Assembly (NCBI RefSeq): GCF_963669205.1 | Contig: NZ_OY769915.1 | Coordinates: forward strand, 3,880,001-3,944,000 | DNA: 64,000 nucleotides | Direction of reading: 5' to 3' | Source of the DNA: an uncultured Roseibium sp. | GTDB taxonomy: Bacteria > Pseudomonadota > Alphaproteobacteria > Rhizobiales > Stappiaceae | In this document: positions 49,955 to 58,511 of the stretch, one piece after another | Layout of the letters: the number at the start of each line of letters is the position of its first letter | Position numbering within the stretch: the stretch's first letter is position 1 | Position numbers and translations under genes: made by a program | The notes under the pieces: generated by a model | Databases searched by the model: none | Told to the model about the DNA's origin: nothing | Seen by the model: only the letters and a program-made list of their open reading frames with translations

Positions 49955-51085
49955 ATGGCTGGAATTACACTCTCCAGTGCAGTGCGCACGAACCTGAACT
50001 CTCTTCAGGCAACTTCAAGCCTCATGAGCGCGGTTCAGGAAAGACTCTCCACCGGCAAGAAAGTGAACTCGGCGTTGGACAACCCGAATTCATTCTTCAC
50101 GGCTCAGGGTCTTGAAAACCGTGCAAGCGATCTCAGCACCCTGCTCGACGACATGGGTCAGTCGATCCAGGGCCTGAAAGCCGCTGACAAGGGCATCTCC
50201 TCGATCTCCGATCTTGTCGATGCCGCAAAGGCGAAAGCCAACCAGGCGCTCCAGACTTCAAGCCAGACCGAACGCGCCCAGTTCTCAGCGGAATACAACG
50301 AACTCCTGGGACAGATTGAAGATCTGGCCAAGGATGCCGGCTACGGCGGCAAGAACCTGCTTGGTGGTACGGGTAACGATCTCAGCGTTGTCTTCAACGA
50401 AGACGGCACGTCTTCGCTGTCGATCTCCGCTGTCGACTACACCGACACATCCCTGTCGACCGGCCTGAACCTGTCGGATCTGGCAACGGCCGTGGACGGA
50501 ACCGGAACGCTCTCGTTCACAGCCGCGAGCACGACGACGACCCTGACTTCGTCAACGGCCTTCACGGCCGGCGACACAATCACGCTGACGGATGCGAACG
50601 GAACGGAAGTTGCCGCGATCTCCATCGACGACACGACGACAGTTGCCGATCTGGAAGCTGTTTACGACGGCGTTGATGGCGTAAGCGCTTCGTTTGCCTC
50701 GGGCACGATCACAGTCACGTCCGAGTTCGTGCTGACAACCAGCTCCAGCGCGGCTACGCCAGCGGACTTCACAACCAACGGCACGGACTCCGGCTTTGCA
50801 ACAGACGCGGCAATCGAGTCGACGCTGACCTCGCTGAAGAGTGCGCAGGACACGCTGCGTGCCCAGGCGTCCACGTTCGGTACCAACCTTTCCATCGTGG
50901 AAAATCGTCAGGACTTCACCAAGGCCCTGATCAACACGCTTGAGGAAGGCGCTGGCAAACTGACCCTGGCGGACACCAACGAGGAAGGCGCAAACCTGCT
51001 GGCTCTGCAGACCCAGCAGACCCTGGCATCCACGTCGCTGTCCCTGGCAGCCCAGGCCGACCAGAACGTGCTGCGTCTCTTCTAA
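49955..51085 (+). CDS. Flagellin 1
   Basis: Filament subunit of 376 residues from ATG 49955 (GAAGGA upstream; a longer frame exists but lacks a ribosome site). The N-terminal D0/D1 domain reads LSSAVRTNLNSLQATSSLMS, SALDNPNSFFTAQGLENRASDLS; the C-terminal D0/D1 ends LASTSLSLAAQADQNVLRLF. The variable middle (~180-290) is one beta module with TAGDTITLTDANGTEVAAIS. From about 50450 to its end the gene is nearly identical to flagellin 2, while the first ~440 bp differ much more. Confidence 0.95.
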   Translation: MAGITLSSAVRTNLNSLQATSSLMSAVQERLSTGKKVNSALDNPNSFFTAQGLENRASDLSTLLDDMGQSIQGLKAADKGISSISDLVDAAKAKANQALQTSSQTERAQFSAEYNELLGQIEDLAKDAGYGGKNLLGGTGNDLSVVFNEDGTSSLSISAVDYTDTSLSTGLNLSDLATAVDGTGTLSFTAASTTTTLTSSTAFTAGDTITLTDANGTEVAAISIDDTTTVADLEAVYDGVDGVSASFASGTITVTSEFVLTTSSSAATPADFTTNGTDSGFATDAAIESTLTSLKSAQDTLRAQASTFGTNLSIVENRQDFTKALINTLEEGAGKLTLADTNEEGANLLALQTQQTLASTSLSLAAQADQNVLRLF

Positions 51086-51129
51086 GAAGGGCGGCATATC
51101 GGATATCAGATCCGGCTTGAACAAAGGAT

Positions 51130-51155
51130 GCGGCGGGCAAAGTCCCGCCGCTTCT
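51130..51155 (+). terminator. Terminator after flagellin 1
   Basis: GCGGCGGG and CCCGCCGC form an 8-bp stem with a CAAAGT loop, then TTCT. It lies 45 bp after the stop. The U-tract is weak. Confidence 0.6.
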
Positions 51156-51203
51156 CGATTCTGAGACGCGAAAGACAACTTACCTTTAGTTACAAAGCGT
51201 TAA

Positions 51204-51225
51204 GGTTAAATCGCGCTAACCAAAT
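51204..51225 (+). promoter_or_regulatory. Conserved flagellin upstream motif, copy at fla2
   Basis: Same GGTTA-N8-TAACC-AAAT motif as at 49848, with a single base change (T to G in the spacer), 112 bp upstream of flagellin 2. A weaker relative (ATCGCGTTAATCA) lies near 54407, about 117 bp upstream of flagellin 4. Confidence 0.45.
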
Positions 51226-51315
51226 TTCTTTAGAGCTTGTTTTCAAATTCAGCCGTTTGATGAGCCTCGAACCCAGGAAGGGTTCCGTATCTCGTATTCC
51301 TAGAAGGGAAACAAA

Positions 51316-52446
51316 ATGGCTGATATTACTCTTTCGAGCGCGGTGCGCTCGAACCTTAATGCACTTCAGGCAACCTCCGCGCTCATGTCTTCCGTTCAAG
51401 AAAAGCTTGCGACGGGCAAGAAGGTGAATTCGGCGCTCGACAATCCGAACTCGTTCTTCACTGCAAAGGGACTTGAGAACCGTGCGAACGATCTCAGCAC
51501 TCTGCTCGACGACATGGGGCAGTCGGTCCAGACCCTGAAAGCCGCCGACGAAGGTATTTCGGCGATCTCCGATCTGGTCGATGCCGCCAAGGCGAAAGCC
51601 AACCAGGCCCAGCAGACATCAAGCCAGACGGAACGCGCGCAGTTTGCCCTAGAATATAATGAGCTTCTGACCCAGATCGAAGATCTGGCCAAGGACGCCG
51701 GCTACAAGGGCAAGAACCTGCTCGGCGGCACGGGTAACGATCTGAGCGTGACCTTCAACGAAGACGGCACGTCCTCTCTTTCGATCTCGGCTGTCGATTA
51801 TACCGACACGTCCCTGTCGACCGGCCTGAACCTGTCTGATCTTGCCACGGCAACGGACGGAACCGGAACGCTCTCGTTCACGGCCGCGAGCACGACGACG
51901 ACCCTGACTTCGTCAACGGCCTTCACGGCCGGCGACACACTCACACTGACGGATGCGAACGGAACGGAAGTTGCCGCGATCACCATCGACGACACGACGA
52001 CAGTTGCCGATCTGGAAGCTGTTTATGACGGCGTTGATGGCGTAAGCGCTTCGTTTGCCTCGGGCACGATCACAGTCACGTCCGAGTTCGTGCTGACAAC
52101 CAGCTCAAGCGCGGCTACGCCAGCGGACTTCACAACCAATGGCACCGACTCCGGCTTTGCCACGGACTCGCAAATCGAAGCCACTCTCAGCAACCTGAAA
52201 AGCGCTCAGGACACGCTGCGTGCCCAGGCGTCCACATTCGGTACCAACCTTTCCATCGTGGAAAATCGTCAGGACTTCACCAACGCTCTGATCAACACGC
52301 TTGAGGAAGGCGCCGGCCAGTTGACCCTGGCGGACACCAACGAGGAAGGTGCAAACCTGCTGGCGTTGCAGACCCAGCAGTCCCTGGCATCCACATCGCT
52401 GTCTCTGGCAGCGCAGGCCGACCAGAACGTGCTGCGTCTCTTCTAA
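51316..52446 (+). CDS. Flagellin 2
   Basis: Filament subunit of 376 residues, the same length as flagellin 1. D0/D1 ends are LSSAVRSNLNALQATSALMSSVQ and LASTSLSLAAQADQNVLRLF. It has the same single-module variable domain, with few nucleotide differences from flagellin 1 over its last ~680 bp. It carries its own upstream motif and a strong terminator, so it is a separate transcription unit. Confidence 0.95.
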   Translation: MADITLSSAVRSNLNALQATSALMSSVQEKLATGKKVNSALDNPNSFFTAKGLENRANDLSTLLDDMGQSVQTLKAADEGISAISDLVDAAKAKANQAQQTSSQTERAQFALEYNELLTQIEDLAKDAGYKGKNLLGGTGNDLSVTFNEDGTSSLSISAVDYTDTSLSTGLNLSDLATATDGTGTLSFTAASTTTTLTSSTAFTAGDTLTLTDANGTEVAAITIDDTTTVADLEAVYDGVDGVSASFASGTITVTSEFVLTTSSSAATPADFTTNGTDSGFATDSQIEATLSNLKSAQDTLRAQASTFGTNLSIVENRQDFTNALINTLEEGAGQLTLADTNEEGANLLALQTQQSLASTSLSLAAQADQNVLRLF

Positions 52447-52474
52447 ACCAGCAAGCGTTTTCAAAGACTCAGGA

Positions 52475-52499
52475 AGGCGGGCTCAGGCCCGCCTTTTTT
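52475..52499 (+). terminator. Intrinsic terminator after flagellin 2
   Basis: AGGCGGGC (52475-52482), TCAG loop, GCCCGCCT, then TTTTT: a classical intrinsic terminator 29 bp after the stop. The rest of the gap to flagellin 3 is promoter DNA with repeated TTAACC words. Confidence 0.88.
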
Positions 52500-52737
52500 G
52501 ATTCCTGCCCCGACCAGCGCTGAAGTCTCGTTCGCGCAAGCCTCCCTGCCCATTTGTGATACGGTCCGCAACAGCGGATTCCTGCCGATTTCTCTTTCCA
52601 TATCAGAGCGTTAAGACCTCATTAACCCTATAATGCCATCCAATTAACCAATGATTAGGGTTAACAGGAGATGATCCTAATCAACCGGCTCAGGAAGAGC
52701 GGATGTAGTTAGTTGACCCAGGAAAGGGATATCTAAG

Positions 52738-54231
52738 ATGCAGGACATCACCCTGTCAGCTGCCGTGCGGCAGAACCTTCTCACACTTCAATCCACCGCA
52801 GACCTGATGTCCGGCGTCCAGAACAAGCTGGCGACTGGCCTCAAGGTCAATTCGGCTCTCGACAATCCGAACTCGTTCTTCACCGCATCGGGCCTCAATT
52901 CCCGCGCAAGTGATCTGAGCAACCTGCTCGACGACATGGGACAGTCCCTGCAGACGATCAAGGCAGCCGACAAAGGTATTCAGACCATTACCGACCTGGT
53001 CGAATCCGCCAAGGCGAAAGCCAACCAGGCGCTGCAAACCCAGAGCCAGTACGAGCGCAAGACCTTTGCAGCTCAGTACAACGACCTTCTTGAACAGATT
53101 GAAGACGTTGCGAAAGACAGCTCCTACAAGGGCAAGAACCTGCTCGGCGGTGTCGGCAACGATCTAACGACGATCTTCAACGAAGACGCCACGTCGAAAC
53201 AGACCATCGAGTCCGTCGACTACACCGACACTGCCCTGTCGACCGGTCTCAATCTCTCCGATCTTGCCGAAGGCCAGGGCTCCACCAGCACGTTGCAGCT
53301 TCAGGGCGGCAAGGTAACGCTGGCCCTGACCGATTCAAGCGGCGCCGCTCTGAACAGCAGTTCGGTGCTTGGAGATTCGACAGCAGTTGCGTCGACAACA
53401 ACCACGCTCACGTTTGTGAACAACGAGGGAACCGCCCCGGCCTCTTTGGGCGCTGTAACCGGTGCTTCCAGCGTTCAGGAACTGGTGGATGGGTTGAACA
53501 ACTTGTCCGGTGTACGCGCCGAGTTTGACAACGGCACCGGCGAACTGACCATCTACAGCAACGAAGACTTCTACGTTGCCGACGGCACCATCGGTGCCGG
53601 TCTGTCCGGCTTGACAGTGGCCGCGACGGCGTTCGCCACCACGTCCGCCCTTCTCGTAGACTCCGGCTCATATGCTGTCGGTGACACGCTGACACTGACG
53701 GACGGCAACGACTTCGAGCTTGGTTCCCTGGAAATCGAGGCCGATACGACGGTCGATGATCTTGAAAACTTCATCAGCGACTTCAATGGCGTCGATGCAA
53801 GCTTCAGCACATCGTCCGGACGTATCACGATCACTTCGGAAACCGACCTCACGCTGACAAGTGACAACGCGGATTTCAATGCCACCGGCTTTACCCAGGA
53901 CACGGACGGGATTGTGCTGGATGCGATCTCCGACTCGGGATTTGCAACGGACAGTGACATCAACAGGATTGTCGATCGATTAAACACGGCCCTGTCCAAC
54001 CTCCGATCACAAGCATCCGAGTTCGGTACCAACCTCTCCGTTGTTGAAATTCGTCAAGACTACACGAAGACGATGATCAATACATTGCAGGAAGGTGCAG
54101 GTCTTCTGACACTGGCCGATACAAACGAGGAAGGTGCAAACCTGCTGGCTCTTCAGACAAGACAGCAGTTGGCATCCACGTCATTGTCCTTCGCCTCGCA
54201 GGCGGACCAGACAGTGCTATCCCTCTTCTAA
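52738..54231 (+). CDS. Flagellin 3 (long form)
   Basis: Filament subunit of 497 residues. D0/D1 regions are LSAAVRQNLLTLQSTADLMSGVQ with SALDNPNSFFTASGLNSRA, and LASTSLSFASQADQTVLSLF. The ~120 extra residues compared with flagellins 1 and 2 come from a second, diverged beta module in the variable domain: ASSVQELVDGLNNLSGVRAEF with GELTIYSNEDF, then VGDTLTLTDGNDFELGSLEI with FNGVDASF. Ribosome site AGGAAAGGG. It has its own terminator. Confidence 0.94.
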   Translation: MQDITLSAAVRQNLLTLQSTADLMSGVQNKLATGLKVNSALDNPNSFFTASGLNSRASDLSNLLDDMGQSLQTIKAADKGIQTITDLVESAKAKANQALQTQSQYERKTFAAQYNDLLEQIEDVAKDSSYKGKNLLGGVGNDLTTIFNEDATSKQTIESVDYTDTALSTGLNLSDLAEGQGSTSTLQLQGGKVTLALTDSSGAALNSSSVLGDSTAVASTTTTLTFVNNEGTAPASLGAVTGASSVQELVDGLNNLSGVRAEFDNGTGELTIYSNEDFYVADGTIGAGLSGLTVAATAFATTSALLVDSGSYAVGDTLTLTDGNDFELGSLEIEADTTVDDLENFISDFNGVDASFSTSSGRITITSETDLTLTSDNADFNATGFTQDTDGIVLDAISDSGFATDSDINRIVDRLNTALSNLRSQASEFGTNLSVVEIRQDYTKTMINTLQEGAGLLTLADTNEEGANLLALQTRQQLASTSLSFASQADQTVLSLF

Positions 54232-54278
54232 GTCTAGAAGAATCAGTCAGACGCACGACTCACAAGCTGACAAACAGA

Positions 54279-54310
54279 AACGGCGGGCCCAAAGCCCGCC
54301 GTTATCGTTT
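54279..54310 (+). terminator. Intrinsic terminator after flagellin 3
   Basis: AACGGCGGGC (54279-54288) and GCCCGCCGTT (54294-54303) form a 10-bp stem, followed by ATCGTTTT. It lies 48 bp after the stop. The remaining gap to flagellin 4 is AT-rich promoter sequence. Confidence 0.8.
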
Positions 54311-54523
54311 TAGGGTCCGAATACAGTCCAAATTATCCATATTTTTCTCATATCTTTCAGCCACTTAAAAGAAAGCTTTTGGTAACTATTATTTACATCG
54401 CGTTAATCAGTGCATGACCGATTAACTTTCCATTCAGATTTACGTCACGCGTGCTCGCTCAACTTCAGCAGTCTCCGAGAAGCACTTGCGGCGGGTACTG
54501 AATTAGAAAAGCGGTGAAGTCTG

Positions 54524-56017
54524 ATGTCTGATATTGTTCTATCAAGTGCGGTCCGGGACAACCTTCTGTCGCTCAAGCAAACGGCAGATCTGCAATCGAT
54601 CACCCAGACACGTCTGGCCACGGGCCTCAAGGTCAACACGGCGCTCGACAATCCGAATTCATTCTTTACGGCACAGTCCCTGAACGACAGGGCCAGCGAC
54701 CTTGCGAACCTGCTCGACAACATGGGACAGGCGGTTCAGACCATCAAGGCTGCGGACAAGGGCATCACGTCGATCACGAAACTCGTCGAATCGGCAAAAG
54801 CCATTGCCAACCAGGCCCTTCAGACCTCAAGCGAGTTCGAGCGGAAGCAATTTGCCAGCCAGTACAACGACATTCTCGAGCAGATCGAGGACATGGCGCG
54901 TGACTCCAGCTACAAGGGCAAGAACCTTCTCGCCGGCGCCGGCAACGAACTGGAAGTCATCTTCAACGAGGACAGCACGTCCAATCTGACCGTTGAACCC
55001 GTCGACTTCACGGACACCACGCTTGACGACGGCCTGAACCTCGACGATCTGGACACCGGCGGCACCGGTACGGCCTCGTTCAACCTCTTCGGCGGCACGG
55101 GATCACTGACGCTCACCGGGCTACAGGCATCCTCGAACCTGACCGACCTCGGCGACTGGGCGGCCGGTGACCAGGTGACGATAACCGACAGCTCCGGAAC
55201 GACGACCCTAACGGTCGGAACGGACATCACGACTGTTCAGGACTACGTGGACGCCCTGAACGACCTGGACGGTGTCCACACCAGCTTTGACGAAGCGACC
55301 GACTCGATCAACATTACGAGCGGCACATCCGGCCCGCTCTACATTTCCAAGGACAATGCGGGTGGCGGCACGGCGACCGATGGTGGTGCAACAGGTGGAA
55401 CGACGACAACTCTGACAGTCTCCGCCCTGAGCTCGACCGCAACACTTATCACGTCGGGCGGCTTCCAGGCCGGCGACACGATCACCATTACCGATGGAAA
55501 CGGGTTTGAACCGGCCTCGATCGAAATCGACGACGAGACGACCGTGAGCGACCTTGTCAGTTTCATTGACAATGTGAAGGGTCTCGATGCGTCGTTCTCG
55601 GGGGGCAGCATCAGTCTGATTGGCGAAGTTTCCTTTGATATAACAAGCAGTAACGCCGATTTTAACCGAGCGACGCTTGGCAGCACATCAGGCACTGTCG
55701 GATTGTCGGCGGCCGCATCCGAGTTCAAGTCCGACACCGACATCGACAGAACCCTTCAGGCGATCAACGCGGCCCTGGACGAACTCAGGACCGCCGCGAG
55801 ATCCATGGGTACATCCCTCTCGACGGTGGAAATCAGAACCGATTTCACACAGCAGCTCATCAATACTCTTGAGGTGGGCGCCGGCGAACTGACAATCGCG
55901 GACATGAACGAAGAAGGCGCTAACATGCTTGCTTTGCAGACGCGCCAGCAGCTGTCATCGACCGCTTTGTCGCTCGCGAACCAGGCAGATCAGAGCGTCT
56001 TGAGTCTGTTCGGTTAA
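54524..56017 (+). CDS. Flagellin 4 (long form)
   Basis: Filament subunit of 497 residues. D0/D1 ends are LSSAVRDNLLSLKQTADLQSITQ and LSSTALSLANQADQSVLSLFG. The variable part again has two beta modules: GDQVTITDSSGTTTLTVGTD with VQDYVDALNDLDGVHTSF, and AGDTITITDGNGFEPASIEI with FIDNVKGLDASF. It precedes flbT by 91 bp without a terminator, so it may share a transcript with flbT-flaF. Confidence 0.94.
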   Translation: MSDIVLSSAVRDNLLSLKQTADLQSITQTRLATGLKVNTALDNPNSFFTAQSLNDRASDLANLLDNMGQAVQTIKAADKGITSITKLVESAKAIANQALQTSSEFERKQFASQYNDILEQIEDMARDSSYKGKNLLAGAGNELEVIFNEDSTSNLTVEPVDFTDTTLDDGLNLDDLDTGGTGTASFNLFGGTGSLTLTGLQASSNLTDLGDWAAGDQVTITDSSGTTTLTVGTDITTVQDYVDALNDLDGVHTSFDEATDSINITSGTSGPLYISKDNAGGGTATDGGATGGTTTTLTVSALSSTATLITSGGFQAGDTITITDGNGFEPASIEIDDETTVSDLVSFIDNVKGLDASFSGGSISLIGEVSFDITSSNADFNRATLGSTSGTVGLSAAASEFKSDTDIDRTLQAINAALDELRTAARSMGTSLSTVEIRTDFTQQLINTLEVGAGELTIADMNEEGANMLALQTRQQLSSTALSLANQADQSVLSLFG

Positions 56018-56108
56018 CAGCCGGATTGAAAAGCATTAAGGTATCGGCGAAACACGTTAACCAATTTGTTAGTGTTTGACGGCGATACTCAAGCGTGGAG
56101 GTCACGGA

Positions 56109-56603
56109 ATGGCGCTCAAGGTCGAGCTAAAACCGGGCGAAAGGATTATCATTGGTGACAGTGTCATCACAAATGACAATCAGCGGACCCGTCTGTTTAT
56201 CGAAGGCCAGGCCCCCATTCTGCGAGAAAAGGACATTCTCACGCCCGCCACGGCGGACACGCCTGCGAAACGCGTCTATCTGGCCGTTCAGCTTATGTAT
56301 TTGTCCACGGATCTGGAGAGAATTCAGGAGAATTACTTCACTCTCGTAAACGACATTGTGAAGGCGGCGCCAAGTACAATTCCTTACGTTACTAGAATTA
56401 GTAACGCCATCCTAACCGGCGCCTTCTATAAAGCACTGAAAGAAGCACGCAAGCTTATCGAGTATGAAGGGACGCTGATCGGTCATGTACAAACAGGCAG
56501 CGCAAGCTTACCAGAAAACGAGCCAGGTGGCGGTGTCACCGAGGGAGCTGGAAGCGAATCTGCTGATGAAAGCCGCAGCCCGGCTGCAGCTGATCAAGGA
56601 TGA
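56109..56603 (+). CDS. flbT: Flagellin translation regulator FlbT
   Basis: Binds flagellin mRNA leaders and represses or tunes translation in alphaproteobacteria. It has 164 residues from ATG 56109 (MALKVELKPGERIIIGDSVI). Family blocks are APILREKDILTP, KRVYLAVQLMYLSTDLERI and ILTGAFYKALKEARKLIEYEG. The last ~40 residues are low-complexity (Gly/Ser/Glu/Ala) and are encoded in a region that overlaps flaF by 119 bp in another frame. Confidence 0.92.
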   Translation: MALKVELKPGERIIIGDSVITNDNQRTRLFIEGQAPILREKDILTPATADTPAKRVYLAVQLMYLSTDLERIQENYFTLVNDIVKAAPSTIPYVTRISNAILTGAFYKALKEARKLIEYEGTLIGHVQTGSASLPENEPGGGVTEGAGSESADESRSPAAADQG

Positions 56604-56868
56604 ATGGGAAGAGTCCTCGCTTGCCGAAAAAGACGATGCACTGGTCTATAATCGCAAGCTGTGGAGCATACTCGTAACTTCGGCAACCAGTGAAGCAAGC
56701 CAGTTGCCGCAGGATATCAAGAACAATATCGCGTCGCTTGCCGTGTTCGTTTTCAAACAGACCATAACGGTGATTACCACGGACGATCCCGAACGTCTCA
56801 ATTCGCTCATCAGTATCAACCGGGCGATCGCCGAAGGATTGCGCGCGCGCGCCGAAGCCACCGAGTGA
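56485..56868 (+). CDS. flaF: Flagellin synthesis regulator FlaF
   Basis: Helical protein of 127 residues needed for flagellin production and secretion, acting opposite FlbT. Family pattern: YKQAAQAYQKTSQVAVSPRELEANLLMKAAARLQ, then LVYNRKLWSILVTSATSEASQLPQDIKNNIASLAVFVFKQT. The start at 56485 matches the FlaF N-terminus, so the 119-bp overlap with flbT appears real. A strong terminator follows. Confidence 0.93.
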   Translation: MYKQAAQAYQKTSQVAVSPRELEANLLMKAAARLQLIKDEWEESSLAEKDDALVYNRKLWSILVTSATSEASQLPQDIKNNIASLAVFVFKQTITVITTDDPERLNSLISINRAIAEGLRARAEATE

Positions 56869-56894
56869 TCTTCGCACCAGGACGGAAATGAACA

Positions 56895-56921
56895 AAGCCG
56901 GGACCAATGCCCGGCTTTTTT
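56895..56921 (+). terminator. Intrinsic terminator after flaF
   Basis: AAGCCGGG (56895-56902) and CCCGGCTT (56910-56917) form an 8-bp stem followed by a T-run, 26 bp after flaF. It lies between flaF and the converging flgL. Confidence 0.88.
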
Positions 56922-56967
56922 ACGTTCGAAACGCGCAGCTTACCCAGTCTGGGTGTGGACTCCACAC

Positions 56968-58503
56968 CTAGAGATAGTCGGAAAGACTGAGGTTGAAGAC
57001 GATCGACGACGCTCTGTAGGACACTTCGATGTTGTTCTGAAGCTGAAGTATTTCTGCAGCGACCTGGTTCTGGTCGATGCCTTCGATCTCGGCGATCGTG
57101 CCTTCATAGGTGCTCTTCATCTGCACATGCCTTTCGCTCGTCAGCGAGACCGTCCTGTGCGTGATCGCAATGTCGGTCGCGATGTCGACAATGCCCGACT
57201 GATCGATACCAACCGGCTGCAGGATACCGCGCAGATTGGCCGACAGCTCGTTGTAGTACTCTTCATCGGTCTGTGTGCCGCCGGAAAAGTCGGCTGCCAC
57301 AAAAGTCGCGAGAGACTGCACCAGTTCCTTCAACGGCGTTTCATTGGCCCTGACCCCGTAACTCACGGTGAGATTGGAATCGATGACCGCATTCTTGTCG
57401 GCACGTGCGTCCGTCGTCACGGTGTTGCGCCCGGTGTACCATTCGACCGTCGTCGATGCGCCCGATATCAGTGCCGTCGCGGTGTCGAACGGAGGGCCGT
57501 CGACCCGCAACGGCTCCTCACCGGAAAAAGTGGCAAAGAACTCGTCCGATGCCCATTCGTCAGACACGGCACGCAGCGTCGTCTGGGCGTGGTTCTCGAT
57601 TTCATCCGTTAGGGCAGTCAGGAGGTTCTGTGCTGTCTCCTCCAGATCGGCACCGATCGCGAACGTTCCTTCCACTTCGCTCGTTGAAGCGGCTGTGAGC
57701 TCAATGGTGATCGTTTCGGCATGTGTCGGCGGGAGGCTCAGTTCGACCGTGATGCTGTCCCCGAGGTTTGGCTGGCCCGTGAACTGAACGTCGAAACTGT
57801 CCGGATCCACTCCGAGCGGACCCGTGAGTGTTGCATTTGTCAGCGTTGAGGTAACGCTCGAGATATCAAACCCGAAATCATGCGCGCCATCTTCCGCGAT
57901 CGTGAAAGTCGAGTCCGTCGGCACGAGACCGGCGTAGTTCGTCGTCAGCGGGGAAATCGTCAGACGGCCGTTGTCGGACGCACCGAGATTGGCCTGCTGG
58001 TATTCGCTCAGATAGGTTTCGAGACCATCGAGCCCTCCCTCACCCTTCATGATCGCATCCAGGGCGGCGACCGGATCGGTGATCGCGTCGGTTCCACCGA
58101 AAATGTAATACCCGGCAATTTCGGTATTCAGGATATTGAGCGCTTCCGTCAGCAGCAATTCGGCACGCGTCTGTGTCTGGGTCTGGCCATCGTCCTGAAG
58201 GATGAAGTCATTGGAATCCAGCGCCGACTTGGAATCCTGGCGAAGCGACTCGAGCCGTTCCAGAGACATGGACAGTGTCTCCAGGTGCAGATTGGATATG
58301 GTTATCGTTTCCTGGTAGCTCTCGATCAGGCTGACCTTCTGCGTAAGCTGAATGTCCAGAAGCCGGTTGTCGCCGATCTCGCCGTAAGTGGTTCCGACCT
58401 TGCCGGTGGCCAGCTGCGTGGTCTTTTCCGACAGCAGGCTGCTCAGATCACCGAGTTGCTGCGTGAGATAGGATCGTGACGTTGTGATCGTCGAGAAAGT
58501 CAT
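56968..58503 (-). CDS. flgL: Hook-filament junction protein FlgL
   Basis: Junction protein between hook and filament, 511 residues. The N-terminal flagellin-like helix (LTQQLGDLSSLLSEKTTQLATGKVGTTYGEIGDNRLLDIQLTQ) and the IAGYYIFGGTD block mark it as FlgL rather than flagellin; the C-terminus is EGIDQNQVAAEILQLQNNIEVSYRASSIVFNLSL. It is longer than the ~300-350 residues common elsewhere, the excess lying in the variable middle. It lies 8 bp after flgK. Confidence 0.9.
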   Translation of the reverse strand: MTFSTITTSRSYLTQQLGDLSSLLSEKTTQLATGKVGTTYGEIGDNRLLDIQLTQKVSLIESYQETITISNLHLETLSMSLERLESLRQDSKSALDSNDFILQDDGQTQTQTRAELLLTEALNILNTEIAGYYIFGGTDAITDPVAALDAIMKGEGGLDGLETYLSEYQQANLGASDNGRLTISPLTTNYAGLVPTDSTFTIAEDGAHDFGFDISSVTSTLTNATLTGPLGVDPDSFDVQFTGQPNLGDSITVELSLPPTHAETITIELTAASTSEVEGTFAIGADLEETAQNLLTALTDEIENHAQTTLRAVSDEWASDEFFATFSGEEPLRVDGPPFDTATALISGASTTVEWYTGRNTVTTDARADKNAVIDSNLTVSYGVRANETPLKELVQSLATFVAADFSGGTQTDEEYYNELSANLRGILQPVGIDQSGIVDIATDIAITHRTVSLTSERHVQMKSTYEGTIAEIEGIDQNQVAAEILQLQNNIEVSYRASSIVFNLSLSDYL

Positions 58504-58511
58504 TTCGCACC

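Noticed and set aside
51085..54524. Possibility that the tandem flagellins are an assembly duplication
   Set aside because: The four genes differ in length, 5' sequence, spacers and terminators; only fla1/fla2 share a near-identical tract, better explained by conversion.
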